A DNA stretch of 40,308 bases from CAYZXL01 sp964482435. GTDB taxonomy: Bacteria > Auribacterota > JABMQX01. This document shows positions 32,456 to 40,308 of this stretch, in pieces (the first letter of the stretch is position 1; every line of letters starts with the position of its first letter). The translations under genes and the position numbers were made by a program. Below the pieces are notes generated by a model that saw only the letters and a list, made by a program, of their open reading frames with translations, was not told the origin of the DNA and did not search any database. The stretch spans positions 1-40,308 of the forward strand of contig CAYZXL010000041.1 in assembly GCA_964482435.1 (NCBI GenBank). The letters run 5' to 3'.

Positions 32456-32701
32456 TCGCAAAAGCGTTTAGCTGGTCGAATCATCCTCTCGGAGGCCCTC
32501 CGCAATCCGGAGAGAGCGTCAAGGGGCATTCGGATTGTCTAACGGCCTGCGCCTCAAGGTATTATCAGACCAGCGGGGACCGGCGCCTCCGGTTTCCGGC
32601 GATTGGCTGACCTCGCCCTTCCGGGTCCTTGGGTCAAGCCGTTTTCGCAAGCGCCTGTTTCCGGCTCAGTTCGGCCATGGACAGGAGCTTTCCGAAGGGC
32701 T

Positions 32702-32717
32702 CGGCCCGCAACTTGCT
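32702..32717 (+). promoter_or_regulatory. Sigma-54-like promoter of the PilB-like gene
   Basis: CGGCCCGCAACTTGCT has the -24 GG and -12 GC in the right spacing (10 bases between) and a perfect TTGCT box; the -24 box matches TGGCAC at four of six positions. The predicted start near 32728 gives a leader of about 120 bases. The gene just upstream encodes a sigma-54 activator. Confidence 0.4.
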
Positions 32718-32846
32718 CCGCGCCACCAATTCAACGGCGGCATCTTCTGTCGGGGGTGATGTCCCTGTTTCGACAGATGGCCCTCGCGGGAAATCTCACG
32801 GTCAGGTCCATGGCGCATCACAGATTCACCCCGCGGCGGAGGAAAC

Positions 32847-34691
32847 GTGTCTGGGGTAGATAAGAACCAGCTTGGGTCGGAGCTCGTCCGCCTCGGAATA
32901 ATCTCAGCCGAGCAACTTGAAGAAGCCCTTCCCATCGCCGCTGCGTCCGGCACGGGAATAGAAACCATCGTTACCAAGCTCGGATTTGCCAGCAAAAACG
33001 ACGTTTACAGGCTCCTGGCGGACAAAATGGGGGTCGCCTACGTTGACCTCGGCACATGCTTCACTGACCCAACGTCAGTTGACCTCGTGCCCCGGGAGGT
33101 CGCGTCGCGCTATTCTCTGTTCCCCATGTTTCGCATTCTCAACTCCCTCACTGTCGCCATGGCAGACCCAACTGACGCTGAGGCAATCAATCACGTCTCT
33201 GCTGTCTCGGGCTGCGAAGTGGAGGGCTACCTCGCCGCCCGGTCTGACATCCTCGCTGCGATTGAGAGGTACTATCCGGCGCTATCCCCCGCCGAGCCGT
33301 CTCGCAAGACTCAGCTGACAGATCAACAGGACAACTCAAACCGAACAGGCCTCCCGTGTTCGTCGCCCGCTTCTCGACCTTCCGGAAAACGGGACATGGA
33401 CGATGTCATCAGCCTCATCCTCAACACCGCCGTACAACAAGACGCTACTGCTGTGCACATAGAGCCAGTCGAGGACCGCGTTCGCATCCGACTCAGGGTG
33501 GGAGAGAAGCTCCGCGAGATGCCTTCTCCGCCCAACATTCTCAAAGCAGCTATTACCGCGCACCTCAAGGCCCTTGCGGGCTTGAGCCTCTCCCAAAGCC
33601 GGACATGCCAGAACGGACATTTCCGCTGCCGTGTTCTCAAACGAGAAATACTCTTCCGGGTAAGCGTCCTGCCGACGGTGTGGGGTGAGAGTATTACTCT
33701 GGGAGTTTCCGGCGCGAGCAGCCATTTCTCTTCTCTCGATAAGCTCGGCTTTTCACCGGAATCCCTTGCCGAGCTTAAGAAGATACTCGCCCATCGGTCA
33801 GGCCTTCTCCTTCTTGTCGGCCCCCCTCGCAGCGGCAAGACGACCACATTGTGCGCCATCGCCCGATACTCAGACCCCGCACACAGAAAAATCGTCTCCA
33901 TCGAGGAGAACGGCGGGCAGGTCATTCCTTTTTGCCATCAGGTCCGAATTGACCCCCGAGGGGGGCTGGACGAAAGCGAGGCGATTCTGGAAGCGCTCCG
34001 GCAGGACGCGGACATTGTTCTGGTTGACGAACTGACCAGCACGAAAGGGACTCAGACGGCTGCGGACGCGGCCTTGCGCGGCCCACTTATCATTTGCACC
34101 GTCACGGCCGCCGACGCCGCGGATGCCATTGTCCGGCTCAATCAGATGGGCGTGGAGCCTTCTTCTGCCTCGACATCGCTTCTGGGCGTTGTTGCGCAGC
34201 GACTCCTTCGCAGGGTATGTCGCGCCTGCATCGAGGAATATCCTCCGCCGGCATCCCTCGCACGAAAACCGAACATCTCCTCCCCGGATGGCTACCTCCT
34301 CGCTCGGGGGAAGGGGTGTGCGAGCTGCGCAGGTTCAGGGCATTCCGGCAGAATCGCTGTTTTTGAGCTGGTGCAAATGAGTGCGAAGATCGCTCGAACA
34401 CTTTGCAGAGGCGAATCAGCAGAAACGATTCGCAGAATCGCAAAAGCTGCCGGACGCAAGTTGTTGGCGGACGCCGCAATCGAAAAAATGCTCAAGAGGG
34501 AAACCTCCCTTGAGGAGGCGTCCAGGCTCGGTGTGGCGAACATCATCCCTCGTGCGCCGAAGAAAAAGGGCAGCGTCATCAGCGCTCACCCTGAAGCCGC
34601 GATCGCTTCTCGGCGCAACAAGAGGGCCGCGGCAACCAGCAGTTTCGCCGCTTCACCAGTTCACGACCACGACACACGGCAATACGCCTGA
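32847..34691 (+). CDS. PilB/GspE-like secretion or pilus ATPase, degenerate
   Basis: A 614-residue protein with the layout of type II secretion/type IV pilus assembly ATPases: an N-terminal GspE_N/MshEN domain (LGIISAEQLEEAL, LADKMGVAYVDL), a middle N2 region and an ATPase core. Walker A (VGPPRSGKTTT, about residue 322) is intact and two CxxC pairs are present (CRAC near 457, CASC near 491). Walker B is unusual, reading DIVLVDELTSTKGTQTA where VGEIRDxETA is expected, and the histidine box TLHTNDA is changed to TVTAADA. It may be a specialised or inactive paralogue. The GTG at 32847 follows GGAGGAAAC. The neighbouring pseudopilins suggest it works with them. Confidence 0.85.
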   Translation: MSGVDKNQLGSELVRLGIISAEQLEEALPIAAASGTGIETIVTKLGFASKNDVYRLLADKMGVAYVDLGTCFTDPTSVDLVPREVASRYSLFPMFRILNSLTVAMADPTDAEAINHVSAVSGCEVEGYLAARSDILAAIERYYPALSPAEPSRKTQLTDQQDNSNRTGLPCSSPASRPSGKRDMDDVISLILNTAVQQDATAVHIEPVEDRVRIRLRVGEKLREMPSPPNILKAAITAHLKALAGLSLSQSRTCQNGHFRCRVLKREILFRVSVLPTVWGESITLGVSGASSHFSSLDKLGFSPESLAELKKILAHRSGLLLLVGPPRSGKTTTLCAIARYSDPAHRKIVSIEENGGQVIPFCHQVRIDPRGGLDESEAILEALRQDADIVLVDELTSTKGTQTAADAALRGPLIICTVTAADAADAIVRLNQMGVEPSSASTSLLGVVAQRLLRRVCRACIEEYPPPASLARKPNISSPDGYLLARGKGCASCAGSGHSGRIAVFELVQMSAKIARTLCRGESAETIRRIAKAAGRKLLADAAIEKMLKRETSLEEASRLGVANIIPRAPKKKGSVISAHPEAAIASRRNKRAAATSSFAASPVHDHDTRQYA

Positions 34692-35165
34692 TGTCTCTGC
34701 GGAACAGGAGAGTTTTTCTTTCGCGTTTGCGATTCCGCGTCAAGCGCACACGGCCGGCGCGGGTGGCCTTCGCTGACCGCAACCTCTTGTGGGGCGAGGT
34801 CGCGGCTGCTCGACCTTTCGGCAGTTGGGATGCCCCCGGAAAGTTGCCTTCTCCTCGGCCTCGAGGGACCACACCCGCGCCGGCCTTTGAATTTCCGGCG
34901 TTTTTCTCGTCTGGGTTCCATTCGGTGCGGCGGCGCCCCTTCGCTCCATCCAAAGAGCAGCGAGGAACATGCGCGTCCTCTCAACCATGCGCCTGCTCTT
35001 CATCTCGCAACTCAGCAGAGGGCGCCCGAAAGGTGACCTCTCAACTATGGCTAACTCGGGGGACAGGTCGCTGACTGAGACGCTGGCAGGCAAGCTGCCG
35101 GAAACGGAAGGCGCAAACCCGCGGCAATTGATAGGAAAGTGAGAAACGCGACAGAGGAGCAGGCC
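34692..35165. other. Gap between convergent PilB-like gene and pseudopilin 4
   Basis: No supported gene. It holds the intrinsic terminator at 34878-34905 for the plus-strand gene. A frame starting at 34691 (TGATG overlap) runs 127 codons but its product is Arg/Pro/Ser-rich with no family features, so I do not call it. Confidence 0.5.
34878..34905 (+). terminator. Intrinsic terminator of the PilB-like gene
   Basis: CGCCGG (34878-34883) pairs perfectly with CCGGCG (34895-34900) and is followed directly by TTTTT. It lies 187 bases past the stop. Confidence 0.6.
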
Positions 35166-35894
35166 CTATTCCCACCAGGCGAAGTTCCTCATCTCCCTCA
35201 TTTCCCTTATCTGGCTCACCTCGTACCACCTGACGTGGCCATCGCAGAAGGAGAGGTTTCCGCCCCCGGTGTGCAACGTGCCGACGTTCGGGAAGTCGCT
35301 CTCATCAAAGTACCCGTCATTGAGTTCCGATCCTTCATCAACCAGCAACACACACCGGGAGGGATTCTTTATCCTCGATAGCCTTACTGCCTGGAGCATA
35401 GTCTCCCCATTCTCGTTCTTGTCCAGAAGCCAGTTCATGGAGTAGCTCATTCCTCGCACCTTCTCAACCGGGCCCGCGGAGGGACAGAGGTACACGTTTT
35501 TGGCGGGGGAGCTATACCATTCATCAGCCAGGTTCGGCTGGGGGTGCCTCCTGAAGCCGCTGTAAACGAACGTCCATAGGGACCCATCCTCTATGTTGAT
35601 TCGCCTGCAGGCGGAGGGCTGCTGGGGGTGAGGAACGACGTTCCCGCCCCAGACCCAGTCGCTCGGATCGTTTCTCCCCGCCGGTGCGGTCTTCGGAAGG
35701 CAGTCGTCAAACTCCGTCGCATACATGAACATGGCTTGGGTCAACTGCCGCATGTGAGCCATGCACGTCGCACTCCGCGCCTTCTCCTTTGCGGAGCGCA
35801 GAGCCGGCAACAAAAGGGCGGCAAGAATGGCCACAATGGCGACGACCACCAAAAGCTCTATCAGGGTAAACGCCGCGCACCGCTTCTTTGCCAT
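35166..35894 (-). CDS. Type IV pilin-like (pseudopilin) protein with H-X9-DG motif, copy 4
   Basis: A 242-residue prepilin-type protein with the leader MAKKRCAA, the cleavage/hydrophobic region FTLIELLVVVAIVAILAALL and the end motif HTGGGNLSFCDGHVRW. It shares INIEDG, DEWYS and YLCPSAGP with copy 3 at 29709-30449, so these two form one subfamily. I chose the ATG at 35894 because AGGAGG lies seven bases before it; the ATG at 35900 is only one base from the Shine-Dalgarno. It converges on the PilB-like ATPase gene. No clear promoter is visible upstream. Confidence 0.9.
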   Translation of the reverse strand: MAKKRCAAFTLIELLVVVAIVAILAALLLPALRSAKEKARSATCMAHMRQLTQAMFMYATEFDDCLPKTAPAGRNDPSDWVWGGNVVPHPQQPSACRRINIEDGSLWTFVYSGFRRHPQPNLADEWYSSPAKNVYLCPSAGPVEKVRGMSYSMNWLLDKNENGETMLQAVRLSRIKNPSRCVLLVDEGSELNDGYFDESDFPNVGTLHTGGGNLSFCDGHVRWYEVSQIREMREMRNFAWWE

Positions 35895-35997
35895 AGCCAT
35901 TCCTCCTTTTGTGCTCACTTCGTAAGCCTTCTTCAGAAAACCACTTCACACTCTTTTTCGACGTTCAGTTTACAACCTCGCCGGTAAATTCGGAAGG

Positions 35998-36047
35998 AAA
36001 AACTACTGGCACCCGTAACCCCTCAGTCTTGGGCTGAGGCCCGGGTG
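35998..36047 (-). terminator. Nested hairpin with T-run, possible terminator of the zinc-ribbon gene
   Basis: CACCCG/CGGGTG (36010-36015 with 36042-36047) encloses CCTCAG/CTGAGG (36021-36026 with 36034-36039). On the minus strand a TTTTT tract follows seven bases later. It lies about 310 bases past the stop of the lipoprotein gene. Confidence 0.4.
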
Positions 36048-36066
36048 TCGTCCGCACGCGACCCCG

Positions 36067-36211
36067 CCCCGCGTTCCGCGGGGTGGCATGGGCATCTTGC
36101 CCATGATCCTCCACGGGTCTCGCCCCGCCCGCGGCGGGGGATGCCACGGCGTTGCAGGAACGGTCTCACGGGTTCTCGAAATGCTTCTGTCCCCCGGTAA
36201 CTGAGGGGACA
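36067..36211. repeat. Cluster of hairpins, probable dispersed palindromic element
   Basis: Perfect stems are CCCCGCG-TTC-CGCGGGG (36067-36083), CATGGGCA-TCT-TGCCCATG (36087-36105), CCCCGCC-CGC-GGCGGGG (36123-36139) and TGTCCCC/GGGGACA (36188-36211); GTGGCAT (36083-36089) and ATGCCAC (36141-36147) are an outer pair. From memory, the translated form of the second stem (HGQDAHAT) recurs in spurious proteins of PVC-like genomes, which suggests a repeat family. Confidence 0.55.
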
Positions 36212-36354
36212 CTCGCCCCTGTACCGCCTCAGTAATGAGCGGCACGCGCGTGTTGAGACGTCCCCCGCTCTCCACAGCCAGAGTGGCAAATCGAGCACAT
36301 TTCAGCGGCCCGATTGAGACGAAGACAGTAATCCTGTTTGGCGTGTGGACCAGG

Positions 36355-36702
36355 TTACTTCCCACCAGCCTCGCTCCTCGGGTTCGGGTCGAAGGCAAAA
36401 GTTTTCCCGCAACTTCCGCACTGGAGCTGGTCGCCTTTTCTGGCTTCAGCGGGCAATGGAACGGCGTGGTAGCATCGCGGGCACTTCACCTCCCTTGGCA
36501 GCCCGGCTTTTACCCTTTCGTCGGCAACCTCCGCTCGTCTGCGCTCTCCCTCAAGTTCGGCGAATTCCTGCAATGACCTCTGGTCAGCCTGTTCCTCGAT
36601 GAGAGACACCGTCGAGCCTCTCTCTCCCCAGTACGAAAACTGGTTCAAGCTGCACGAGCACGCCGCCAGAATGATTATCACCAGGACAATCACCAATTTC
36701 AC
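36355..36702 (-). CDS. Small lipoprotein with zinc ribbon
   Basis: A 115-residue protein. The N-terminus LVIVLVIIILAAC is a lipoprotein signal with lipobox LAAC (Cys15), followed by a helical, charged segment (EEQADQRSLQEFAELEGERR) and a zinc ribbon (KCPRCYHAVPLP and LQCGSCGKTFAF, two CxxC pairs). Zinc ribbons are mostly cytoplasmic, so one behind a lipobox is unusual. Alternatively the first segment is a plain membrane anchor with the ribbon inside. The GTG at 36702 follows AAGGAGG with a 10-base spacer; the longer frame to 36792 is not supported. It lies 102 bases downstream of the beta-helix gene on the same strand. Confidence 0.75.
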   Translation of the reverse strand: MKLVIVLVIIILAACSCSLNQFSYWGERGSTVSLIEEQADQRSLQEFAELEGERRRAEVADERVKAGLPREVKCPRCYHAVPLPAEARKGDQLQCGSCGKTFAFDPNPRSEAGGK

Positions 36703-36778
36703 TGTGGCTCTTCCTCCTTCGACCCGTCGTTCTCCTGAGACTGCGCGTCCGCGCTTTCCGCGACTCACCGTCCCGCAT

Positions 36779-36792
36779 GTGAAAGATTTCAC
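36779..36792. other. Short palindrome GTGAAA-GA-TTTCAC
   Basis: A perfect 6-base inverted repeat between the beta-helix stop and the lipoprotein start. It could be an operator or a small hairpin. Confidence 0.4.
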
Positions 36793-36804
36793 GGCTTCAC
36801 TCCG

Positions 36805-39800
36805 TCAGTTCGTCTTCATCTCAATTCGGTAGAACTTGGTTTTCGTTGTCGCGTCCGGATCAAGCCACGAGGCTGACGAGCTGTCAGACTGAATCGTTGT
36901 TTCCTCGACCCATTGCCCGGTTGACAGATCGTCGCAGGACCAGACTCGATAAAGTTCTCCGGGCCGGCTGCTCCAGACAACCTGGGGGTTCCCGTCCCCG
37001 TCGCTCAGAACTCCGACCACTCGGAATGGAAACGAGCCGTATTCGTATGCTCCCATGTCAACCGTAAGGGACTTGCCGCCGTAGAAAATGCGCGGGTTCC
37101 CATCGAGGTCAAGGGCGTCCTGCATCCAGTCTTCATTCTTTCCCGCGTCAGCGCACGGCGAATTTGCCGAGAGGCGATAATCGTTGTCCTCATACGTCGC
37201 AGGATCGTCGTCCAGGCCGTCCGAGTCAACGAACCCCGCCAATGGCGGGGCGATGTTCCCCTCGCCGCCTCCGGTCCAGTCCTGGATGCAGGAATAGACT
37301 GGTACGTCGGATTCGTCAAGCTGCGCATCCGTCGCAGCAACATTTCCCCAGATTATGCAGTTCGAGATGTCCCAGCAGAAATGGAGTCCCCCGCCCTCCT
37401 CTGCCGTGTTCCCGACGATGGTGCTGGTTTCGAAGGTCACAACGGAACCGAACACCCCGCCCCCTCTTTTGGCGGAATTCCCGACGATCAAATTGCTCCT
37501 GATTATCGCGCGCGGCTCCTCCCGGTCCCACGGAATCGTGGGGACCACGACCACGTTGCCGCCGCAGTTGTACAATCCGCCACCATCGTTGCCCGCGGAG
37601 TTCGCGGCGATGATGTTGAACTGGATTGTCGCGTTGCAGAGGGACAACCCTCCGCCGGATCCATTAGCGCTGTTCTCGCTGATGATGTTGTTCTGGATTG
37701 TGCCGCCGCAGTTGCACAAGCCGCCTCCATCCCCGGCCACAGAGTTCTTGGTGATTAGATTGTTCTCGATGATGCCGCCGCAACTGCCCAGCCCTCCCCC
37801 ATACTCCGCCGAGTTGCCCACAATGGTGTTGTGCCGAATTGGCCCGCTGCACCCGGTTATGCCACCGCCCCCTGCACTCCACAACAAGCTGGACCCCGCC
37901 GCCGTGTTCGACGTAATGACGTTGTTGCGGATGGTGGCGTGCGTCGAGCGGCCGTAGATTCCACCTTTCCCGTTGCGAATCGTGAAGCCAGCGAGGACGC
38001 ACGCTTCGCTCTCATTTCCCGAAAAGGACACAACCGGCGCCAAGCCGCGCCCGTCGAGGACTGTTGAGGCGACCGTATCGGGGTTCTCCGGGTCGGTGCT
38101 TCGCAGAATCACGTCGGGCCCGTACAAGAGGAGGTTTTCCTGATAAGTCCCCGGCGCCACAACAACTTCGTCACCATTCATGCAGACGGAAAGCGCGGCC
38201 TGGATGGTGGGAAAGTCCGAGGGGACGTTGAGGATACCGGGAGGCGTTGCCACAACAGGATTGCCTCCGCGCAGAACCTCAAGCCCGTCGCGGAGGCTGT
38301 CGCCATCCGTATCCTCCAGTTCCGGATTCGCACCGAGGGCGAGTTCGTCCTCGTCCGAGAGCAGGTCGCCGTCCGTGTCGGTGGATGCTCCATACTCATA
38401 GCAGCCCATGTCCACACTGCTTCCGACGAGGCGGCAGTTGCCGTCGAGGTCCTGCTGTGGCCACGAAAACCACTGGTAATTCGCCCCGGCATCCACGCAG
38501 GGGGAATTTGCCGCAAGATGATAGTCGTTGTCGTCATACGTCGCCGGATCATTATCAGGCCCGTCTGGGTCAAGGAACTGCGGGTCATCAACAACGTTCC
38601 CTACGCCACCTCCAGTCCAGCCCTCAACGCAGGAATAGGAGGGGTCCTTTGTGTCATAAAGCTGCGTCCCGTCGGGCGCAATGTTTCCCCAGATGATGCA
38701 GTTAAGGATTGTGCTGCGCATCTCACGGTCGCATATACCGCCGCCACTTCCCAACTCAGCGACGTTTCCGACGATGGTGCAGTTCTGGATTGTAAGGAAG
38801 CACCAATATAGCCCGCCGCCTTCAGGAGCAGAATTTCCCGCAATGAGGTTATTCTCGATGCCAGAGCAACCTGCCAGTCCGCCGCCGCCAATCCCGTTGT
38901 AGTAGACGTGGTTGTCAATGATGACGTTGCCCTGGATCGTATCGCCGCACGCGTCCAGTCCTGCGCCGACGGTCCAAGCATAATTGCCCCTGATAATGTT
39001 ACCGCGGATTGCGCCGCGGCAGTAAGCGAGACCGCCGCCTTCTCTGGAGGCGCGATTTTCGCTGATGGTATTGCCTTCGGTCAGGCCGTTGCACCAGGCA
39101 AGCCCCCCGCCGTTGTAGGCCCAGTTTGCGGTTATGGTGTTCGCCCGGACAACGCCGCTGCAACTATACAGCCCACCCCCACCTCCTGCGGAATTGCCGG
39201 AGATGACGTTGTTCTCGATGATGCCGCCGCAATGGGATACGCCCCCGCCATCGAATGCCACATTGTTCGCGGAAATGACGTTCTCGCGAATTTTTCCCGC
39301 ACAGCCGCACACGCCTCCACCGTAATCAGCGGAGTTGCCGGTGATGACGTTGTTGCGGATGGTAGCATGAGTGTAGTTCGGGCTCTTCCACCCGTAGATG
39401 CCGCCACCATAGTTCGCGTCTCCATTTTGGATAGTGAAGCCAATAAGAACGCACGTGTCACCTTCGGTTCCCCCGAAGGTCACCACTGATCCGGCGCGGT
39501 TGCCGTCAATCACCGTGTTTGCGACGCAAGAAGGATCGGAAGGGTTCATGCCGCGAAGAATGATATTCTTGCCATTGAAGTGAATGTTCTCGAGGTAAGT
39601 TCCTTCCACGACAACGACGGTCTCGCCGTCTTGCGCCACATCAATTCCTGCCTGAATCGTCTTCTTGGCGGTGAGGAGAGTCCGGCCGTCGTTTGCATCG
39701 TCGCCGAACGCTCCGTTGACATAAAGGTCCGCTTCCGGCGGGACGCTTGAGGGACTATTCGGGTCCGTGCGGCTTGCTACCTCCTCACCGTCGGAGAACC

Positions 39801-40308
39801 CATCGCCGTCGGTATCGCTTTCATTGGGATTCGTGTTCAGGACCAATTCTTCCGCATTCGTGAGGCCGTCCGAGTCGCTGTCGGCTGATGCATCCTGGCC
39901 CAGGTCGCCGAAATACTTCCGTTCCCAATAGTCGGGCAATCCGTCGGAATCCGTATCCGCGTATTCGTCCGCTCCCATGTCCGCGCCTGTCCCCTGGGGC
40001 CGGAGTTCCCCGTCCATGTCGTCGGTCAAAGAATCTTCGCTCGCGCCGGTATCAATGCAGGGAGATGAAGCCGAGAGATGATAATCGTTATCCTGCAAAG
40101 TCTGGAGACCGCCATCCGGTCCATCGGGATCAATGAACAGCGGGTCCTGCGCGATGTTCCCCTCGCCGCCCCCGTCCCATCCCTCGATGCATGAATAGAG
40201 CGGGTCCGCCGACCAGATGAGCTGATAGCCGTAGCTGTCCCTGTTTCCCCAGACAATGCAGTTCTTGATTATTCCCCGACACGAAGCCAAACCGCCGCCG
40301 AGGTCCGC
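36805..40308 (-). CDS. Large right-handed parallel beta-helix protein with TSP3-like linkers (5' partial)
   Basis: The frame runs to the right edge without a stop, so the N-terminus is missing and 1167 residues are visible. Repeats of the GGGLYNCGGTIQNNIISENSA type, each about 20-25 residues, build beta-helix domains of the choice-of-anchor Q/polymorphic-repeat type; each domain ends with NCIIWGN, a YSC segment, then DNDYRLSANSPC and MGADEY/MGAYEY motifs. Acidic calcium-binding linkers (DTDSDGLPDYWE, SDTDGDGFSDGEE, EDTDGDSLRDGLE) join the domains, and DUF1565-like segments (TIQAGIDVAQDGETVVVVEG) start each new helix. The C-terminus (PGELYRVWSCDDLSTGQWVE) is a short beta domain. The protein is very likely secreted or surface-bound; related helices bind or cleave polysaccharides, but no catalytic site can be named. 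Confidence 0.88.
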   Translation of the reverse strand, partial: ADLGGGLASCRGIIKNCIVWGNRDSYGYQLIWSADPLYSCIEGWDGGGEGNIAQDPLFIDPDGPDGGLQTLQDNDYHLSASSPCIDTGASEDSLTDDMDGELRPQGTGADMGADEYADTDSDGLPDYWERKYFGDLGQDASADSDSDGLTNAEELVLNTNPNESDTDGDGFSDGEEVASRTDPNSPSSVPPEADLYVNGAFGDDANDGRTLLTAKKTIQAGIDVAQDGETVVVVEGTYLENIHFNGKNIILRGMNPSDPSCVANTVIDGNRAGSVVTFGGTEGDTCVLIGFTIQNGDANYGGGIYGWKSPNYTHATIRNNVITGNSADYGGGVCGCAGKIRENVISANNVAFDGGGVSHCGGIIENNVISGNSAGGGGGLYSCSGVVRANTITANWAYNGGGLAWCNGLTEGNTISENRASREGGGLAYCRGAIRGNIIRGNYAWTVGAGLDACGDTIQGNVIIDNHVYYNGIGGGGLAGCSGIENNLIAGNSAPEGGGLYWCFLTIQNCTIVGNVAELGSGGGICDREMRSTILNCIIWGNIAPDGTQLYDTKDPSYSCVEGWTGGGVGNVVDDPQFLDPDGPDNDPATYDDNDYHLAANSPCVDAGANYQWFSWPQQDLDGNCRLVGSSVDMGCYEYGASTDTDGDLLSDEDELALGANPELEDTDGDSLRDGLEVLRGGNPVVATPPGILNVPSDFPTIQAALSVCMNGDEVVVAPGTYQENLLLYGPDVILRSTDPENPDTVASTVLDGRGLAPVVSFSGNESEACVLAGFTIRNGKGGIYGRSTHATIRNNVITSNTAAGSSLLWSAGGGGITGCSGPIRHNTIVGNSAEYGGGLGSCGGIIENNLITKNSVAGDGGGLCNCGGTIQNNIISENSANGSGGGLSLCNATIQFNIIAANSAGNDGGGLYNCGGNVVVVPTIPWDREEPRAIIRSNLIVGNSAKRGGGVFGSVVTFETSTIVGNTAEEGGGLHFCWDISNCIIWGNVAATDAQLDESDVPVYSCIQDWTGGGEGNIAPPLAGFVDSDGLDDDPATYEDNDYRLSANSPCADAGKNEDWMQDALDLDGNPRIFYGGKSLTVDMGAYEYGSFPFRVVGVLSDGDGNPQVVWSSRPGELYRVWSCDDLSTGQWVEETTIQSDSSSASWLDPDATTKTKFYRIEMKTN

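Larger units (their letters stand above)
32367..32846. other. Gap between the response regulator and the PilB-like gene
   Basis: No supported gene. It contains a perfect hairpin CCCCGCC-AGAA-GGCGGGG (32438-32455), 71 bases after the response regulator stop, with no T-run, and a sigma-54-like promoter at 32702-32717. Confidence 0.5.

Noticed and set aside
34691..35074. 127-codon plus-strand frame overlapping the PilB-like stop by TGATG
   Set aside because: The product is Arg/Pro/Ser-rich without any family feature, and a good terminator for the upstream gene lies inside it.
1..40308. tRNA, rRNA, transposase genes, riboswitches of known class
   Set aside because: I looked for T-loop, rRNA, transposase DDE and c-di-GMP or cobalamin riboswitch signatures and saw none that held up by eye.

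Overview
The window is a G+C-rich bacterial chromosome segment with ordinary housekeeping genes, exported cell-envelope proteins and one accessory cassette. Four type IV pilin-like proteins carry the H-X9-DG C-terminal motif (DUF1559-like). With a sulfatase bearing a Tat-like leader, a large parallel beta-helix protein with thrombospondin-3-like linkers, and a complete MoxR/Bat locus, this suggests the PVC superphylum (Planctomycetota, Lentisphaerota, Verrucomicrobiota) or an uncultured lineage with similar gene content such as Hydrogenedentota, Sumerlaeota or Omnitrophota. The lineage is an inference; no rRNA or tRNA was recognised.

Layout. 1-1113: end of a TPR protein. 1114-1788: non-coding stretch with several inverted repeats. 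1789-3345: zwf (glucose-6-phosphate dehydrogenase). 3598-5177 (minus): two tandem H-X9-DG pseudopilins with a good sigma-70 promoter and a likely terminator. 5297-8538 (minus): thioredoxin-like protein, ArsP/UPF0718 permease, zinc alcohol dehydrogenase and a NusG paralogue. 9106-11997: uvrA. 12199-14115 (minus): two paralogous exported SH3 proteins; the second lies behind a long leader that begins with a consensus-perfect sigma-54 promoter. 14605-25218 (minus): a nine-gene Bat operon, moxR - DUF58 - PPIase - BatD/DUF4381-like lipoprotein - batA - batB - TPR/coiled-coil protein - batD - TPR/SH3 protein, with repeated 4-nt ATGA overlaps.

25528-27194 (plus): a compact cassette of TIGR04255-family protein, unknown protein and HEPN-domain protein, behind its own promoter. 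27595-29088 (minus): sulfatase. 29709-30449: a third pseudopilin behind a promoter with an overlapping palindrome. 30972-32366: NtrC-type sigma-54 response regulator. 32847-34691: a degenerate PilB/GspE-like ATPase with a sigma-54-like promoter upstream and a textbook terminator downstream. 35166-35894 (minus): a fourth pseudopilin. 36010-36211: a cluster of hairpins. 36355-36702 (minus): a zinc-ribbon lipoprotein. 36805-40308 (minus): a beta-helix protein that runs off the right edge.

How they fit together. The Bat operon looks like an envelope complex: MoxR ATPase, VWA proteins BatA and BatB, DUF58, TPR scaffolds and BatD-type membrane proteins, with a membrane-anchored parvulin inserted. 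The sigma-54 regulator, the GspE-like ATPase and the pseudopilins plausibly belong to one pilus or secretion programme; the two sigma-54-like promoters (14526-14541 and 32702-32717) are candidate targets. Most worth following up are the sigma-54 promoter with mutually exclusive hairpins upstream of the SH3 gene, the TIGR04255/unknown/HEPN cassette, and the degenerate PilB-like ATPase.
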